DNA from: Spirodela intermedia
Taxonomy: Eukaryota > Streptophyta > Magnoliopsida > Alismatales > Araceae
DNA length: 64,000 bases
Direction of reading: 5' to 3'
Assembly: GCA_902729315.2 (NCBI GenBank)
Contig: LR746268.1
Coordinates: 1,357,501 to 1,421,500 of the forward strand
Part shown: piece by piece, positions 13,401 through 25,591 of the stretch
Position numbering within the stretch: position 1 is the first letter of the stretch
Layout of the letters: each line of letters opens with the position of its first letter
Translations under genes and position numbers: made by a program
The notes under the pieces: generated by a model
Seen by the model: the letters and a program-made list of their open reading frames with translations, nothing else
The model's database searches: none
What the model was told of the DNA's origin: nothing

Positions 13401-16400
13401 TCCGTTCTGTTATCTACAAAAATAACATTATCCATACCTATAGAAAACATGATCACTGGAGAACAGAAGATTCAGAATAAACAATAATTCTGAACTAATA
13501 TGAATATTAAGGAAAACAAAAAGAGGCAAAGGGTTTCACACCGGAATGACAATATACAACCATTTACAGTTCCGAAATTTTTATGTGCAAGTGAAAAACT
13601 ACAGTTATTACGAAGGAGAAGCATGAGACAATTATAGATACAGACTTATCTTTGTGAACATTCCGTGGTCCGCATTTGGCGCAGAAAAGGATATTAAAAA
13701 AGCTATTATCACTGAATTATCTTTGGCCCTTGTCCAAGTTTGATAATTAGAAGCTTCAGCTTGACCGTCTGTTCTTATTCCACAAAATTGAGGCACCCAA
13801 TTTTTATCAGCTGTTAAATAATGAATGTTGGAAAAGTCTTTTACAATCATGTTATTTGTGGTCTTCAGACATGTAGCACAACTAGAAGAGGTCAACTTAG
13901 CCATCTGGTTACTTGACACGAAGAACCGGCTAAACTGGATTGGAGGCAATCGGAACCAGCCAATAAAGATTATAACTGACTAGAACCAGTTAGACGCACT
14001 CGTTTCTCAACCCAAACCCAGAAACAGAGGCATTCAGCCGCAGTATGCTTCTAATTTTCCGATTCGACCCTAACGGCAAAGTATTTGCCAGGAATGCCTG
14101 AACATGGGGACTAATGCACATACAGTGCTGTTTATACGAAATAAAGACCACCCAGAAGCAAAAAATATAGCTCTTCATGCTGTGGGTCATCGAAATGGAT
14201 CAGATTCCAGTATTGGTTGGATCTGATCTGATCCAAATTGGGGCAGAATCAGAATGATTTCAGGAATGAATGATAAAATTAAGAATAAATAAGTAAAATA
14301 TCAATATATAATAAAAATATGGAAACAAATAACGTTTTCCAGAAAAAAAAAGAAAAATTACGAATTAATATTTGTTTTCTGATCTCCAGTAACAAAAGGC
14401 TCAGGGGATAGGAACACTAGAAAAGAAAAAAACGGGAACAAATTCTGAATTCGGATTCAGGGCGTCATGGGACAGTTTGGCCAAGACCAGATAATTTAAC
14501 AAAGAAGCAGCTGATTCAATACTGCATCTAATTTTAGTTTCGTTTTCCTACTTTTACTTAGGAAAACCTAGCCAGCAATAGATAATTCTTACAAGAAACA
14601 GTTGATTCTACAATATATGATTTATTCGTGTTAATAGAAAGAGGCCACGCAATCAAAATATTGCATGGAATAGCACATTAAGCAGTTTTTTCATTTCTGG
14701 ACCGTCATTTAGCAACCCTCAAAAGATTTGCACGACTTTACACATGATAAAGAGTAGCAAAGATGACGGTTTCAAATAAGATACGTTAGAAAACACTGCA
14801 GATATTGGTCTAAATTATGTATTGGCATTTCAATCAGCAAATAAACATTTCAATCAAGCCAGGTCAACAAAAAACCAAGGAGTGCAGAAATCTCATATTT
14901 ATGATTGAGATTTCAATTATTTTGTTCATGTAACTTCTACAGATGTGGTGAACCAGGAAAAACAACGCAGATGGCCTTCCTAGGAATCGATAATCACTTA
15001 TTATCATTTATCGCACAAATGATTGCCCTTGACTAATAAACTCATGTTAACCACCTACTCAGCGGTACATCTCCAGCACAGAGATAAGAAGATCACATAA
15101 ATCAAATTGAATTTAAGTAAGAAAAAATACAACATGGAACCAAAGCTTCAGCTATAACCCTTATCCATTATATATAAGACACTGATTGAAAATATTCACT
15201 CCATGTATAATTCTATAAATAAATAAAAAATATTTAAAAATAGTGCTTGAATAGTGAAATAGTTCTTAAAATTAAGAGTCTTGAATAATAAACTGTTCAT
15301 CAAATATTGATATATTGCTGTTTACAAATTTTAATTTAAGCCGGGACTGATGCCAACCTACCCTTTTAAGAGATGCTCTTGCAACTGCGTCTGAAGTTGA
15401 TGGTCAGCCAATATCCCTGAAGAGCCTAGAGATGAAAGCTTCTCCTTCAGAACCGCAGCTGAAAGGTAACAGCACAGGTTATATGTATGCATAGTAAACA
15501 AATAAGACAGTTCGACTTCATCGCAGCAATATCAAAACGGGCACTATAACGTACATTAAACAGATTCAGACTTACAATGAGGAAAAACCACTAAAGTTGG
15601 CCATAAGCCATAAAGACGAAAATCCGTAAACCCATTCAATATTTCTATTTTCAAATTACTAAAAATTCGTAACTCTGATCAGTAAAATCATCATATTATG
15701 AGCTCTGACCATCAAAGCATTTCTCCTCGCTACCAGAAGCTATGAACCAAGAACAAGAACGATCCCATCTCATCCACACTCTCATTTCAGTCCTCGTTTA
15801 GTTTTCCTGAGAATTAACTTTTAGACCAATAATCCTTAATCCCCATGGGAGTACACTTGCATCTCAATAAAAATTATCCAGGTTAAAATGCCCTGAAATG
15901 ACGCTGTAAAAGCAGCTAAGATCCATTTGAAGGAGAAAAACAATTAGGATATATCAGTCTCCGCGGCAGTGGTTGCCATCTGTATCAGGGACATTCATGA
16001 AAGCCTTGGGTTCATCTAGTTAGTGCAAAATGATGATAGGGCATTGACGGATCAGCATCCTAGGAAAAAGAGTTCCCAACTCACCTGTGGATCCTCTTGC
16101 ATTTTGAAGAACTGAGAAGAGCTGTTTCCTCCCCTCCCTAGTGAATCCACCCCAATTTTTCAAATTGTCTCCACTAGCAATATCCTATTATAGACGAAAG
16201 ATAAAAAGTTACTTAAAGCAAAAATTTATTACGCAACTACAGAAATTATACTGCATTTAGTTTCACTTAACCACAAACAAAAGTGCCGCTAAATTCAACT
16301 TTGGATGAATAGCCAAGCTTTTGATTCGAGGTAAAGGGTAAATAGCTCCTCCATCGTCAAAAGATAAAATTTTTGTAATGTCAATCGATTCAACTGCTGC

Positions 16401-19400
16401 AAAAGGAAAGTGAAAACGTATGTAAGAGCAAGTGGCACGTCGGGTAAACAATAAAAGAGACAATGAAATTCAAATGCATGTTAAAAGCCGTAGAGTTGAT
16501 CCATTTTCTGATCAAGACATAAAAACAGATGTAGAATACAGAATGCAGAAACGCCACATATGTTCATAAACCGATGTACATAAACAATAAATTTCAATAT
16601 AGACAGTGCAATAGTCCACCACAAAAATCAGATCCTCCATACGAGTTTTCCAAGGGATCTGATTAAACAAAAGAAGAAAAACGACATGTGCTTGTGCATC
16701 ATATCCATTCATTACTTAAGACAGCCGTCAAAATCGTAATGCTTCAGCCAACCTTCCTACACTTGAGTCTCTTCTTAGGAAAGCTCCAAGTAACCAGCTA
16801 TCCACTATGCACATTGCCCAATCTTCCATCCTACTAATGCCAATTCAATTGAAATAAATTTTAGCCACAATAATTTTCCATCGCATTGATCTTGCAGCTC
16901 TACCTTCACAAAATTTATTCTCTAGACGCATTCTGCTACTCTTTCTGAAGAAACTCTCTCTAGAATCACTCCTATATAATTGTATAACCTGTTCTGCTAA
17001 AGGTGCAACTTGGATCTGAGCAAAAAATCTTTGGAGAGGGTTTTACTGCAGACCCAACTGCCTTTAACCATTTTCTAAGGCACTCTCCTTAAAATATCAT
17101 CTGCTATCCAGAAATGACATTTTTTAGCATCAAACCATATCCTATATGGGAGTCCTCTTTACCAGTTGCAGACCTTGTTTATAAAAGCCATGAACTACCA
17201 AATACACCTTATACCAGGGCAAGCCTCTGATACGACCACAACACAATATATTTAGGGTAGGAGAGGAAAAGAGTCAAAGTCCTGGGTCTAAGGGGGATTT
17301 TAGCAAATGTCCAGGAGGATTTGGGACAAGGTTCTTGAGAGAAGGAAAGGAGATTCTAGTCTTTTGAGGTTCAGGGGGAGAGCAGCAGCGTTCTCGAATG
17401 GTAACCAAACAGCTAGGGTTCTGGTGGAGCCCTGTTTATTATTCTCTATCAACTTTCTATTTCTATGCCTTTGTTGAGTCGATTTTCTGCTTCATCTATT
17501 GCAGGAAATCCGGAATCGTATCAGCCTCTTCCAATTATTCTTCGTGACTTTGTGGGTGATAATCGACTGTAGCCCTCTGGACCTTGACAATCGGATCAAA
17601 AAATGTTGCAGGCTTCAGCTTATCCTTTCTACCTGAGAAACGTTTTTGGTGCAATTATAGGCAACCTTACGGCATCCAGATCCAGCATCAAGATCGAAAT
17701 TTCTGCATCCCAACCTATTTAGCTGTTCTGCACCAGAACTTAGAGCCGTGTAGTGATCACCTCAAAACAACATATTGACATCAATCGTGCACGATCCCAA
17801 CAATGCTCCACATAGTTAGATATTTTGAACTAGGAAAAAGCTATATGCACGTGTGAATAACCACCTAAGTCAATAACGTTTTTAAATGAATCAATTAAAT
17901 TTCAAGCCTACTTAAACTCATTGAACTTTAAATTATAGGAATTGTAGAATCAAAAGACACAAGGGACTCCCCCCAGAGATGATGTCACCCATTTCTCCAT
18001 CTAACATAACGGCTTAAAAAAATAATAATGTCACACATTTATCTCTAGATGCACTCCTTCTGCACCTAATTATTTCGTAATCAAAACCCACAGAGGAGGA
18101 CACCACATCACAAAGTAGGTCCAACTATCAAAATCCTTCCGCAGGAAACTGCACAAACCCAGAAACAGCGTTTCCCTGATGCAGGCACATGTTCCCCATC
18201 ATTCTCTCATACATCTTCCTTGACTGCTCAAATACCAAGAACACACCCCGAGTACAAAATGGGCCCAGAAGACAGAACAAGAATAAACCGCATAAGTTGG
18301 ATCTTAAGAAAAAAGATTTGTGAGTTTGTACATGGTTGAAGTATCATACGCTACTTGGTTTGTGTTATTCAGCAAAAACATGTCATTTATAAGGTCAACA
18401 AATAAAACATCTCTGATAATTCACAGATCCCATAACTGGTCCACAGAGGAATAGAGTCGCACAAACACGTTATTTTGAGTACCATTAGGAGCGAGCAATG
18501 AGAGACTTAGAAAAATAGAAATAGTTTTGATATATTTAGGTTTAAGTAGAGCTTTCTAGACTGAAGGAGAACCCAGAATTTCAGAGCACACTACTCTGGC
18601 AGGCTCCTTCATTAACTATTTTCAATAAATTTATGAAGAGTACGAGCTATAACGGACGGCCAAATTTATGTTTCTTATGTCAGTTTGCAAAACGAAAATA
18701 ACGAAGAGCCTGAGTATACTGAAGGCGGATGATGAGAATTTCTACATTTTACATCAATATGGAAGAGATTGGGGACGTTTGGAGATGAAGATCCCTTAAT
18801 TGGATCAGTTCAAGAACAAAACTGATGTGACGTATTGAAACAGAAAAGTTAAGAAAGTGGATAGGACTATTCTGACTGAATGGGAAGGAACCGACAAACA
18901 ACATGATAAAGTTTCAAAATACCAGAACGATCCACGCCAATCTTCACCTCTGGGAAAATATAAGGGTGCCTTTCTATAATTCAAAGCAAATATAGGATTA
19001 TGGTGGCGATAATAGCCGCCATATTCTAAGAGTGTGAGACCTGTAGCACTTTTGTTTTACCTTGCCTCTTTTCACTATCTTGCTTACCACATTAAATAAC
19101 AACAAAATGGCACATCAAACTATTCATATACAAAACTTAAGTAAAGATACACTATAACATGTCCGAAATAAATAATACGCCATGCTCGTTTATTTATTTT
19201 AGTAGCACGAGTACCATCTTATTTCTTGGTATTTGACAAAAAGAAACCAAAGGACGAATTTTAATGACTTAAAGTAGAAGAAAACAAACCTGCACGCTCA
19301 AAGAAGTTGGCCAACATTGGTTGCTTATTTGGATTTGTTAAAACACGAGTTTTCCAAACTTGAAGTCCCCCATCCCTTGACACAGTGACAAGAAACGAAA

Positions 19401-22400
19401 GAACTGGCATCCAAGAGATGGATGTTATTGGGTGGGAACCAACTTGAGTTCTGAAATCACAACAAAAAGTAGGAATCAAACCACTCAGAAGACAGAATGG
19501 CATAAATTTATTTGAAAGGGTAAAAATCCTTCTTTTGAAGTAAAGAAAACCTCATCCTCAACCTTGATTCCCTACAAAGTAAGACTAAGAAAATTTCTGA
19601 AAGATGAAAGGAAAAAAGTCAAAACTTCACAAACAGATTACTGGGATTGCTCCCATTGGAACATAATGAGATTCATTGGCCTTAAGTCAAACTCTCCACT
19701 TCTTGCATCAAAACTGTTACATAAAAAATCACTTGCATGCTTTTCAGCCAATTGAATTTGAAGCATTCACTAATTAACGGTCAAATAATTTGTATTAAAC
19801 AATTAAGAGGCAAAGATGCATGTGAACTTCAGAAAATCATTCAATACTAGATTAAATAGTAAGTAATAACGGTCCATTTACTGAAATATTTACTTACATT
19901 CCAATCATGTTTGGCCTTTCAGTAGAAACATCCCATGCCAAAAGTGCACCACTTCTGTCACCAACAAAAACCCACTCCAATGTTGGATGAAAAGCAAAAG
20001 CACCCGCACCAATGAGCTTGATTGTATTATCAACTATTCCAAGAAAAGAAGACAATAAAAGATAAAGCAGTTTCAATTTAGACAGAAACAACACTAAAAA
20101 AATGTTTAATTTGATACTTGGCACTCAAGTCAGCAGCATCTTACGCTGTAGTGTGTAATGAACAGCATATGTGTGGATGTTGTATGCTCGAATCAAACCA
20201 TCGGCATAAGCAACGTACTGAAACGAGTATAAAGAAATAGCTAGCCATAATAATCCCAAGATAGAGATGGTGTGGAATAAAAGAACACGATTGTTACCAG
20301 AACAGGTAGGCGGGGGTGACAAGCAAGGTTGACAATAGGTTTCTTAAGATCTGTCTTTATTTTTGTAGGGGCACTGCCTCCTTCAATAGTGCCAACAACT
20401 TCATGCAAAAATAATTCACAATGTTAAACAACCGTTAGGTGAATGGGACTCCAAATTCATACTGCAATATTGATAACAGGAAACACCTGTGACACTCATC
20501 CGTTTGTGGAAACCAAAAAATACAACAGGTAAAATGGGTGTCAACGCAAGATGGACTTCAGTATCAGATGAGATATGCTCTGTTCTCTTTTCGGGCGAAT
20601 GTAGGACAAAGCTCTGTTCGGTGTCAAAATCACAGCACCGAATTGTACAATCCTACAGGAAACGTGAAAAAATAAACAAACATCAGATGATATATGACAA
20701 ACACAGCCTGATCACCAAGTGCACCGATGCACCGAATACATTTGGATTTAAATTACTACAAAGGCACATCCAAGCAAAAAATTCATGAAATTGGATTCCA
20801 AGGGTCCAAATAAGAAAAACAGTACAGAGCTTCTCAAGGATGTTACCCAATGTAAGGAGCCAACTATTTTTTCTCGAATTTCTGAAATGGAAATATCAAG
20901 GTTTATAATATAGCCTTTTGAATATTCTACAATAAACAGATTACACTTATCTTCCTTGCTATACTTCTGCAACAGGTAGACAAAAGAATAGTCTCTTACC
21001 CCATGGAGAAAAATTTTAATGGAATCATGCTCTCACAAAAAGTGTTCGCATTATAATATGTAACATACATAAACATAAAATAAAGTTGCCAAAAACTCAG
21101 TGATTCACAGCTCATTGAAAGATTCAATCACTTTCTACAGGCTAGAACTTAGCTTGGCAATGAACATTAAGTTTATACTTTCAGAGTAAACTGTAGACAG
21201 CCATAAAAAATATATTGCAGGCAAAATAAAAAGAGTACCTGATTAAAATCAGAAGTTACTACATGTTTTCCTCTGACTAATACTGTGTTGGATAAATTCA
21301 TCTCGCTTCTCTGCTCACTTCAAAAATGATTTAGTTTGACAGACTTAACATAGATTTCTTTTTTCCCTCAGCTCATAGCACAATCAAATCGTACAAAGTT
21401 GATTTTGTTACAGAGGCTATATCTAGCCAGTGACTTTACTGTGTCTACTATTATTCAAAGGAATTCCTCAACTGTTGAAATTGTAACTTTTTAAAAATAA
21501 TTTTGTTCTGATTTCCGATGCATCATCTCCAAAACACAGTATCTGCTTCAATCCATCAGGTTAGACTGAGTAGAAGTGAAATATCGATGGCTAATCTCAG
21601 ATATCCATGTGATTTGCTTTACCATCAAGTGGTGTTTCCAATGTCCAGGGTAGGGTGAGAAACAGAACCAAAAATCATTAAGAGATACACATACTGCAAG
21701 TTTCATGTGCAAGGAGTAATGCTTAAAGAAAAATTGCAAAACTATTTTTACAGAAAAATGTAAAATATAAAGTATCAACAAACAGGGTAATAGAGAATAA
21801 TATTACATAAAAAATTTAAAGAATGAACGCTGATAACTAACCTCAAGAATGGAAATTACAGAATGTCCACTTGTAGGGCTATATGACATGCGAACAACAC
21901 GTGCACCAACATCAATGGAACAAATCTTACATCCACTAAATGCATCAAACTCTGTGCGAAAGAGTAGCATGTTAGATATTTTCAGAAAAATATTGCAAAT
22001 GGCATGGTGAACATCAAAATCCCAGCCACCAATCAAACAAGCACATTAAGTCAATCGAAGTTACTTCTCATATCTATGCCCATTCCATTCATTAATCATC
22101 CATTAGGTACAAAAGAAAGAAAACACATCCGCAGATATCTCAAAATGAGAAGTTTCAAAGTATCCCAAAACTTGTGTAGGCAAGAAATATGTACACCCAG
22201 AAAGATTAGAAGTCATCTAGTTTATTTGCCAAATAATGGCAACCTATGCTGGCATCCCTTCTAGCCGAAATTATCCAAGTCAAACTGAGTCTGACTTGAA
22301 AGCTCTAGGAACCAAGTCATCTTATGCCATATCACTCGGGCAAGACTGACGCTTATGAAACGAACAGTACGAGCACGATATGTGTTTTTCGCGTTTTTTT

Positions 22401-22928
22401 TCATTTGCATGAGTTTTTATGTGCTTTCAGCAGATGGCTCATACGATCACTATTAATCAATAAGGCACATCATAAATTCAGAGAGGACATTGAATCAAGT
22501 TATCACGGGCTGAATTTACTCAGGAAATTTTCGAAAATTTTCAGGATTTCTAACATTTTTGCCAAGTCTCCGTCTGCTGGTAAATAACACTTGTCTGGTT
22601 TCGTGAGACAATATCACTAAAGAAGAACATATGTTCGTCAGCCAAAGTAATTCACCCCATTCTGAACTGAATTTAATACAAATATCGACATTGATCTCGG
22701 TGTCAATAAGCTAGGACTCGCCCGAGAATCAAGATGACCCATAACAACCCACACAGAAGAGAAAAGGCTGCTAAAAGCGAAAAAAGTACCGATGATATGA
22801 GTGCCGACGGCGACGGCGATGACGCCTTGTACAGGGTGGAACGCCGCAGCGTGGGGCTGCAGTGCTTTCGACCCCCGGCCGACGTGCCTAAGATCGAGAT
22901 GATGCACCGACTCCCACTCGATCCCCAT
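6182..22928 (-). CDS. TWD40-1: TSET/TPLATE complex subunit TWD40-1
   Basis: Subunit of TSET, the plant adaptor complex for clathrin-mediated endocytosis at the plasma membrane, acting with TPLATE, TML, TASH3, LOLITA and TWD40-2. Twenty-four exons join in frame (about 1,628 residues, close to the family length): 22790-22928, 21842-21951, 20487-20652, 20298-20398, 20145-20217, 19898-20033, 19290-19450, 16272-16396, 16085-16184, 15362-15458, 13207-13258, 12108-12209, 11880-12026, 11607-11778, 11282-11512, 11007-11161, 10637-10765, 10428-10545, 10112-10307, 9824-9926, 9587-9741, 7162-8605, 6863-7057, 6182-6661. The N-terminal ~600 residues are WD40-like (for example LACHPRLPVLYVAYADGLIR, IGAGAFAFHPTLEWVFVGD). 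A helical solenoid follows, then a disordered region with a 17-glutamine run (7360-7410), then the C-terminal CDVC...GCVVCG zinc-finger-like motif. The start MGIEWESVHHLDLRHVGRG is the family start. I recognise it from memory of the Arabidopsis protein, not from an alignment. Confidence 0.95.
7058..7161 (-). other. GC-AG intron in TWD40-1
   Basis: The exon ends CAG and is followed by GCAAGTA, the classic extended context of a GC donor. The acceptor is CACTCCAG. Joining at these sites gives VLPGQ then VPRGAAAPVCFK in frame. The nearest GT (four bases downstream) would shift the frame. Confidence 0.85.
10546..10636 (-). other. U12-type AT-AC intron in TWD40-1
   Basis: On the - strand the intron begins ATATCCTACC and ends CTCTGCAC, 91 bp in all. 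TTTCTTAAC (10556-10564), close to the U12 branch-point consensus TTCCTTAAC, lies about ten bases before the terminal AC. The flanking exons join as GVPS then FRSFLWVGPALLF, in frame and matching the family. No GT-AG pair nearby restores this reading. Splicing would use the minor spliceosome. Confidence 0.85.
12210..13206 (-). other. Intron 11 of TWD40-1 (1.0 kb)
   Basis: AT-rich intron sequence after the small 52 bp exon that encodes QSQLTISDIARKAFLHS. No coding or structural feature stands out. Confidence 0.6.
13259..15361 (-). other. Intron 10 of TWD40-1 (2.1 kb)
   Basis: AT-rich intron sequence between the 97 bp exon ending at 15362 and the 52 bp exon beginning at 13258. Open frames inside it are short and none resembles a known domain. 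Confidence 0.6.
16397..19289 (-). other. Intron 7 of TWD40-1 (2.9 kb)
   Basis: AT-rich intron DNA. Apart from the 296 bp solo LTR I see no coding frame. Sequence just after the LTR (17530-17780) is less AT-rich than the rest and may be older repeat material, but I cannot classify it. Confidence 0.55.
17223..17528 (+). mobile_element. Solo LTR, 296 bp, in TWD40-1 intron 7
   Basis: A 296 bp segment (17228-17523) begins TGATACGA and ends TCGTATCA, a perfect 8 bp terminal inverted repeat of TG...CA type. It is flanked on both sides by GCCTC (17223-17227 and 17524-17528), a 5 bp target duplication. It has no internal coding region, so it is best read as a solo LTR left after recombination between two LTRs. 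It lies inside the 2.9 kb intron (16397-19289), opposite to the host gene if the orientation I infer is right. Confidence 0.8.
20653..22789 (-). other. Introns 1 and 2 of TWD40-1
   Basis: Two AT-rich introns (21952-22789 and 20653-21841) separated by the 110 bp second coding exon (21842-21951). I see no further exon: the exons on either side join directly as HSVISILE then DCTIRCCDFD, as expected for the family. Confidence 0.65.
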
Positions 22929-23300
22929 CTTTCTTTCCTCCTCTCTCTCGTCCGCCTACCAAAACAACCAAGCTCACGGTGACGACCTCCCCATTCCCTC
23001 CTCGCTCCCAACCTTCAGACCAGAGAGGGAGGTTCCTCCACCGCCTCCGGCGCGCTAGATCTCCGTCCGATCCTCCTCCCTCCCTGAGCTACCGAGAAGG
23101 TCGAGATCCAGTGGGAAATCAAAATGGGCACTCCTCACACAGTGCGAGTACGTTGTTCTGGCGGAACATGTTTAACTCCGCCGGCTCACCCAGGCAAGTG
23201 AGCGGGCCGGGCCGGCTCCATTCCGCCGACCCCCCGGGGACCTCCGCAGGCGTTAAGCTGTTCCCTTCTTGCCAACAAAAGCAGAGATATAAAATAAAAT
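22929..23300 (-). promoter_or_regulatory. 5' leader and proximal promoter of TWD40-1
   Basis: GC-rich DNA directly upstream of the TWD40-1 start. It is GA-rich on the - strand next to the ATG (complement of TTCCTCCTCTCTCTCGTCC). GC content drops sharply beyond about 23280. No TATA box sits at a convincing distance, which would fit a housekeeping promoter. The + strand open frame here is a by-product of base composition. Confidence 0.5.
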
Positions 23301-25227
23301 AAATCGCAATTCATTTTTTAAAAGAACTTATTATTTCTCATATTATTATATATATAATTAATAAAAATATTGCCATAATTTATCTTATGGGGGCATATGC
23401 AGTTCCCACGCAGACAGCAGCATCTTTCCTTGATAAAGAGGTTGTTCATTGTCAAATAGGTAAAACTTATCTTTATATTGAAAATAATATTTTTTATAAA
23501 ATAAATATAAATGTTGACTTCTTTTTCTTCTGGGGCTATGCTTGTTCCAACATAGACAAAAACTCTCTTTCCTTGATAAAGAGTTCGTTCATTGTCAAAT
23601 AATATATTACTTATATTGGAACATATCTTATTTTTATTTTATCCACTTGCTTTGTCACCTAAATACCCATACTTTCTATGTTAATTTAGGTAATATTAGT
23701 GAATAATTTAAAAAATAATTATTAATTACAGAAAAAAACATCTTTATTTAGTTTGGAATACCATTTTTTTTTTGTCTTACATGTTAGCTAACTTTACCAT
23801 CTCAAGACCACATTTTTTCAATAGCCCCTCTATTGGATCTAATTATATTACCAAGGAATTTTGGAGGGGGAGGGGATGAATTGGATAACCATGTATGATG
23901 GGTTACTATAGAAATAACATGTTAACTCTATAGATATTTGGGCAAGAGAGTTGTATAACTTATAGTGATTTAATCTTCCTAGCTGACTCCACTATTCAAT
24001 GTATCTTTTTGGGTTGTGCTATCCATATATAGTACAATTGTTAAACACCAAGTGTCAACCTAACTTCATTAGATTTATGATTATAAAATGCCTCTAATGC
24101 GCAACTCTAGATCCAAGACTTCACATACAAAATTATATTAGAACATTAATGCCATTTATTAAGATAATGAGCTTCATATACTTTAGTGCACTCTAAGGAA
24201 GATATATGGAGTTATTTATGTATCACTTGCATTCAATAGTCATCTTTTATGTTGTGAGTTTAATGAAATGAGATATTGAGCTTTATATACTTTACTATTT
24301 CACAATGTATTTTCCTATATTGAAATATTATATTTGATATATTGACTTGCATATAACTTTCAATTGTTGAGGTCTAAAACTTAGTTTTCATGTGCTAAAA
24401 TATTAACCTTGATAGACTCTACTATTCCATGATGGAACTTAAATATTAGTTATATCAACTTTGTTGTGGTATGCTAGTTCACAAGATAAACTTAATACAC
24501 TATATTAGCTTAAATGTATCATGTGATTCTATTAGATAAAGTTGATATGTTAAATATCAAAATTGATGTATGCATGATTCTATAATGTAAACTCCTTATA
24601 TGCTAATATATTAACTTTGATGTGCTATACTATTCTAAAAAGTAAACTACGTAATATGAAATAATGACATTGATGTATGATCCTTTTATGCAACGTAAAG
24701 CTTGATATATGTAAATATAACCCTTGAAATACAATGTTATTCCAACATAAACTTTATATATTGTATTATAAGATATTAATCTTCATGTATTATATTTTTC
24801 ACAAAATAAACTTTATATATTTAGATATCAATTTTAATGTCATCTTCTATTAACATAAACTTGAGATACTAAAATATTTAGTTTGATGCAATACACCATT
24901 ATACAACATAAATTTGCTATATTGAAATGTTAACCTTAGTGTATTGTCATTTTTTAAGATAAACTAATGCTTCTAAAATGTTGACCTTGATGTAATATGC
25001 TATTAAGATCAAATAACATTTTTATCATCACAAGCCTTTCTTAATGTTAAAACTTATTGGGGGCTTTAAAACTCAACATCTTCCCACTTGTGCCACATTT
25101 TAGTAAGTGAACCCCAACTTGATACTCCTATAAGGTAAACCATCCTCATTTGGCCCATCTCATACATAAATAGTGGATCATCACACCAAATAGTACAATC
25201 TCCTCTCAATGTAAATTTCTTAACTGG
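23301..25227. repeat. AT-rich intergenic DNA with degenerate ~60 bp tandem array
   Basis: A direct repeat of about 45 bp (containing CTTTCCTTGATAAAGAG and TTCATTGTCAAATA) lies at about 23425-23465 and 23568-23602. From about 24150 to 25015 a unit of roughly 60 bp recurs many times in very degenerate form. Its recurring words are ATAAACTT, CTAAAATATTAACC, TTGATGTA and ATACTATTCC. There is no gene. The array ends shortly before the copia element. Confidence 0.65.
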
Positions 25228-25591
25228 GAAATTGTTCAAACATCCTCCTCTACATGGCCATTTGGGCTCATTATCTCTCTCTCTCTCTCTCTCCTCTCAC
25301 CTATATAAACTCTCTTAATTTGGACTTAAATCTAATCTTAGGGTTTAACCTTTCTCATCAACATGGTATCAAAGCCCTAGGGTTCTTTCCAACTGCCCCA
25401 TTGCTATCGTGTTATTGCCATCACCATCATGCTGCGACTGCATCCTCTATGTGCTCTCCTCGCTCTCTTTGCATGCCATTCTCTACTATGTGACGCCATC
25501 AACTACGTTATTGAAATCTACTGCTGCTCAGCACATAATCAATGTGCCGACGTGCCCACCCTACCCCCACAGCCCCTTGCCATTGGGGCCC

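Noticed and set aside
20748-20972. Possible extra TWD40-1 exon (frame with ISEIREKIVGSLHWVTS)
   Set aside because: The exons on either side already join in the order expected for the family, and this sequence lacks similarity to the protein.
22979-23302. 107-residue open frame on the + strand opposite the TWD40-1 promoter
   Set aside because: Composition-driven (Ser, Pro, Arg), with no domain. The region is better explained as the 5' leader and promoter of TWD40-1.
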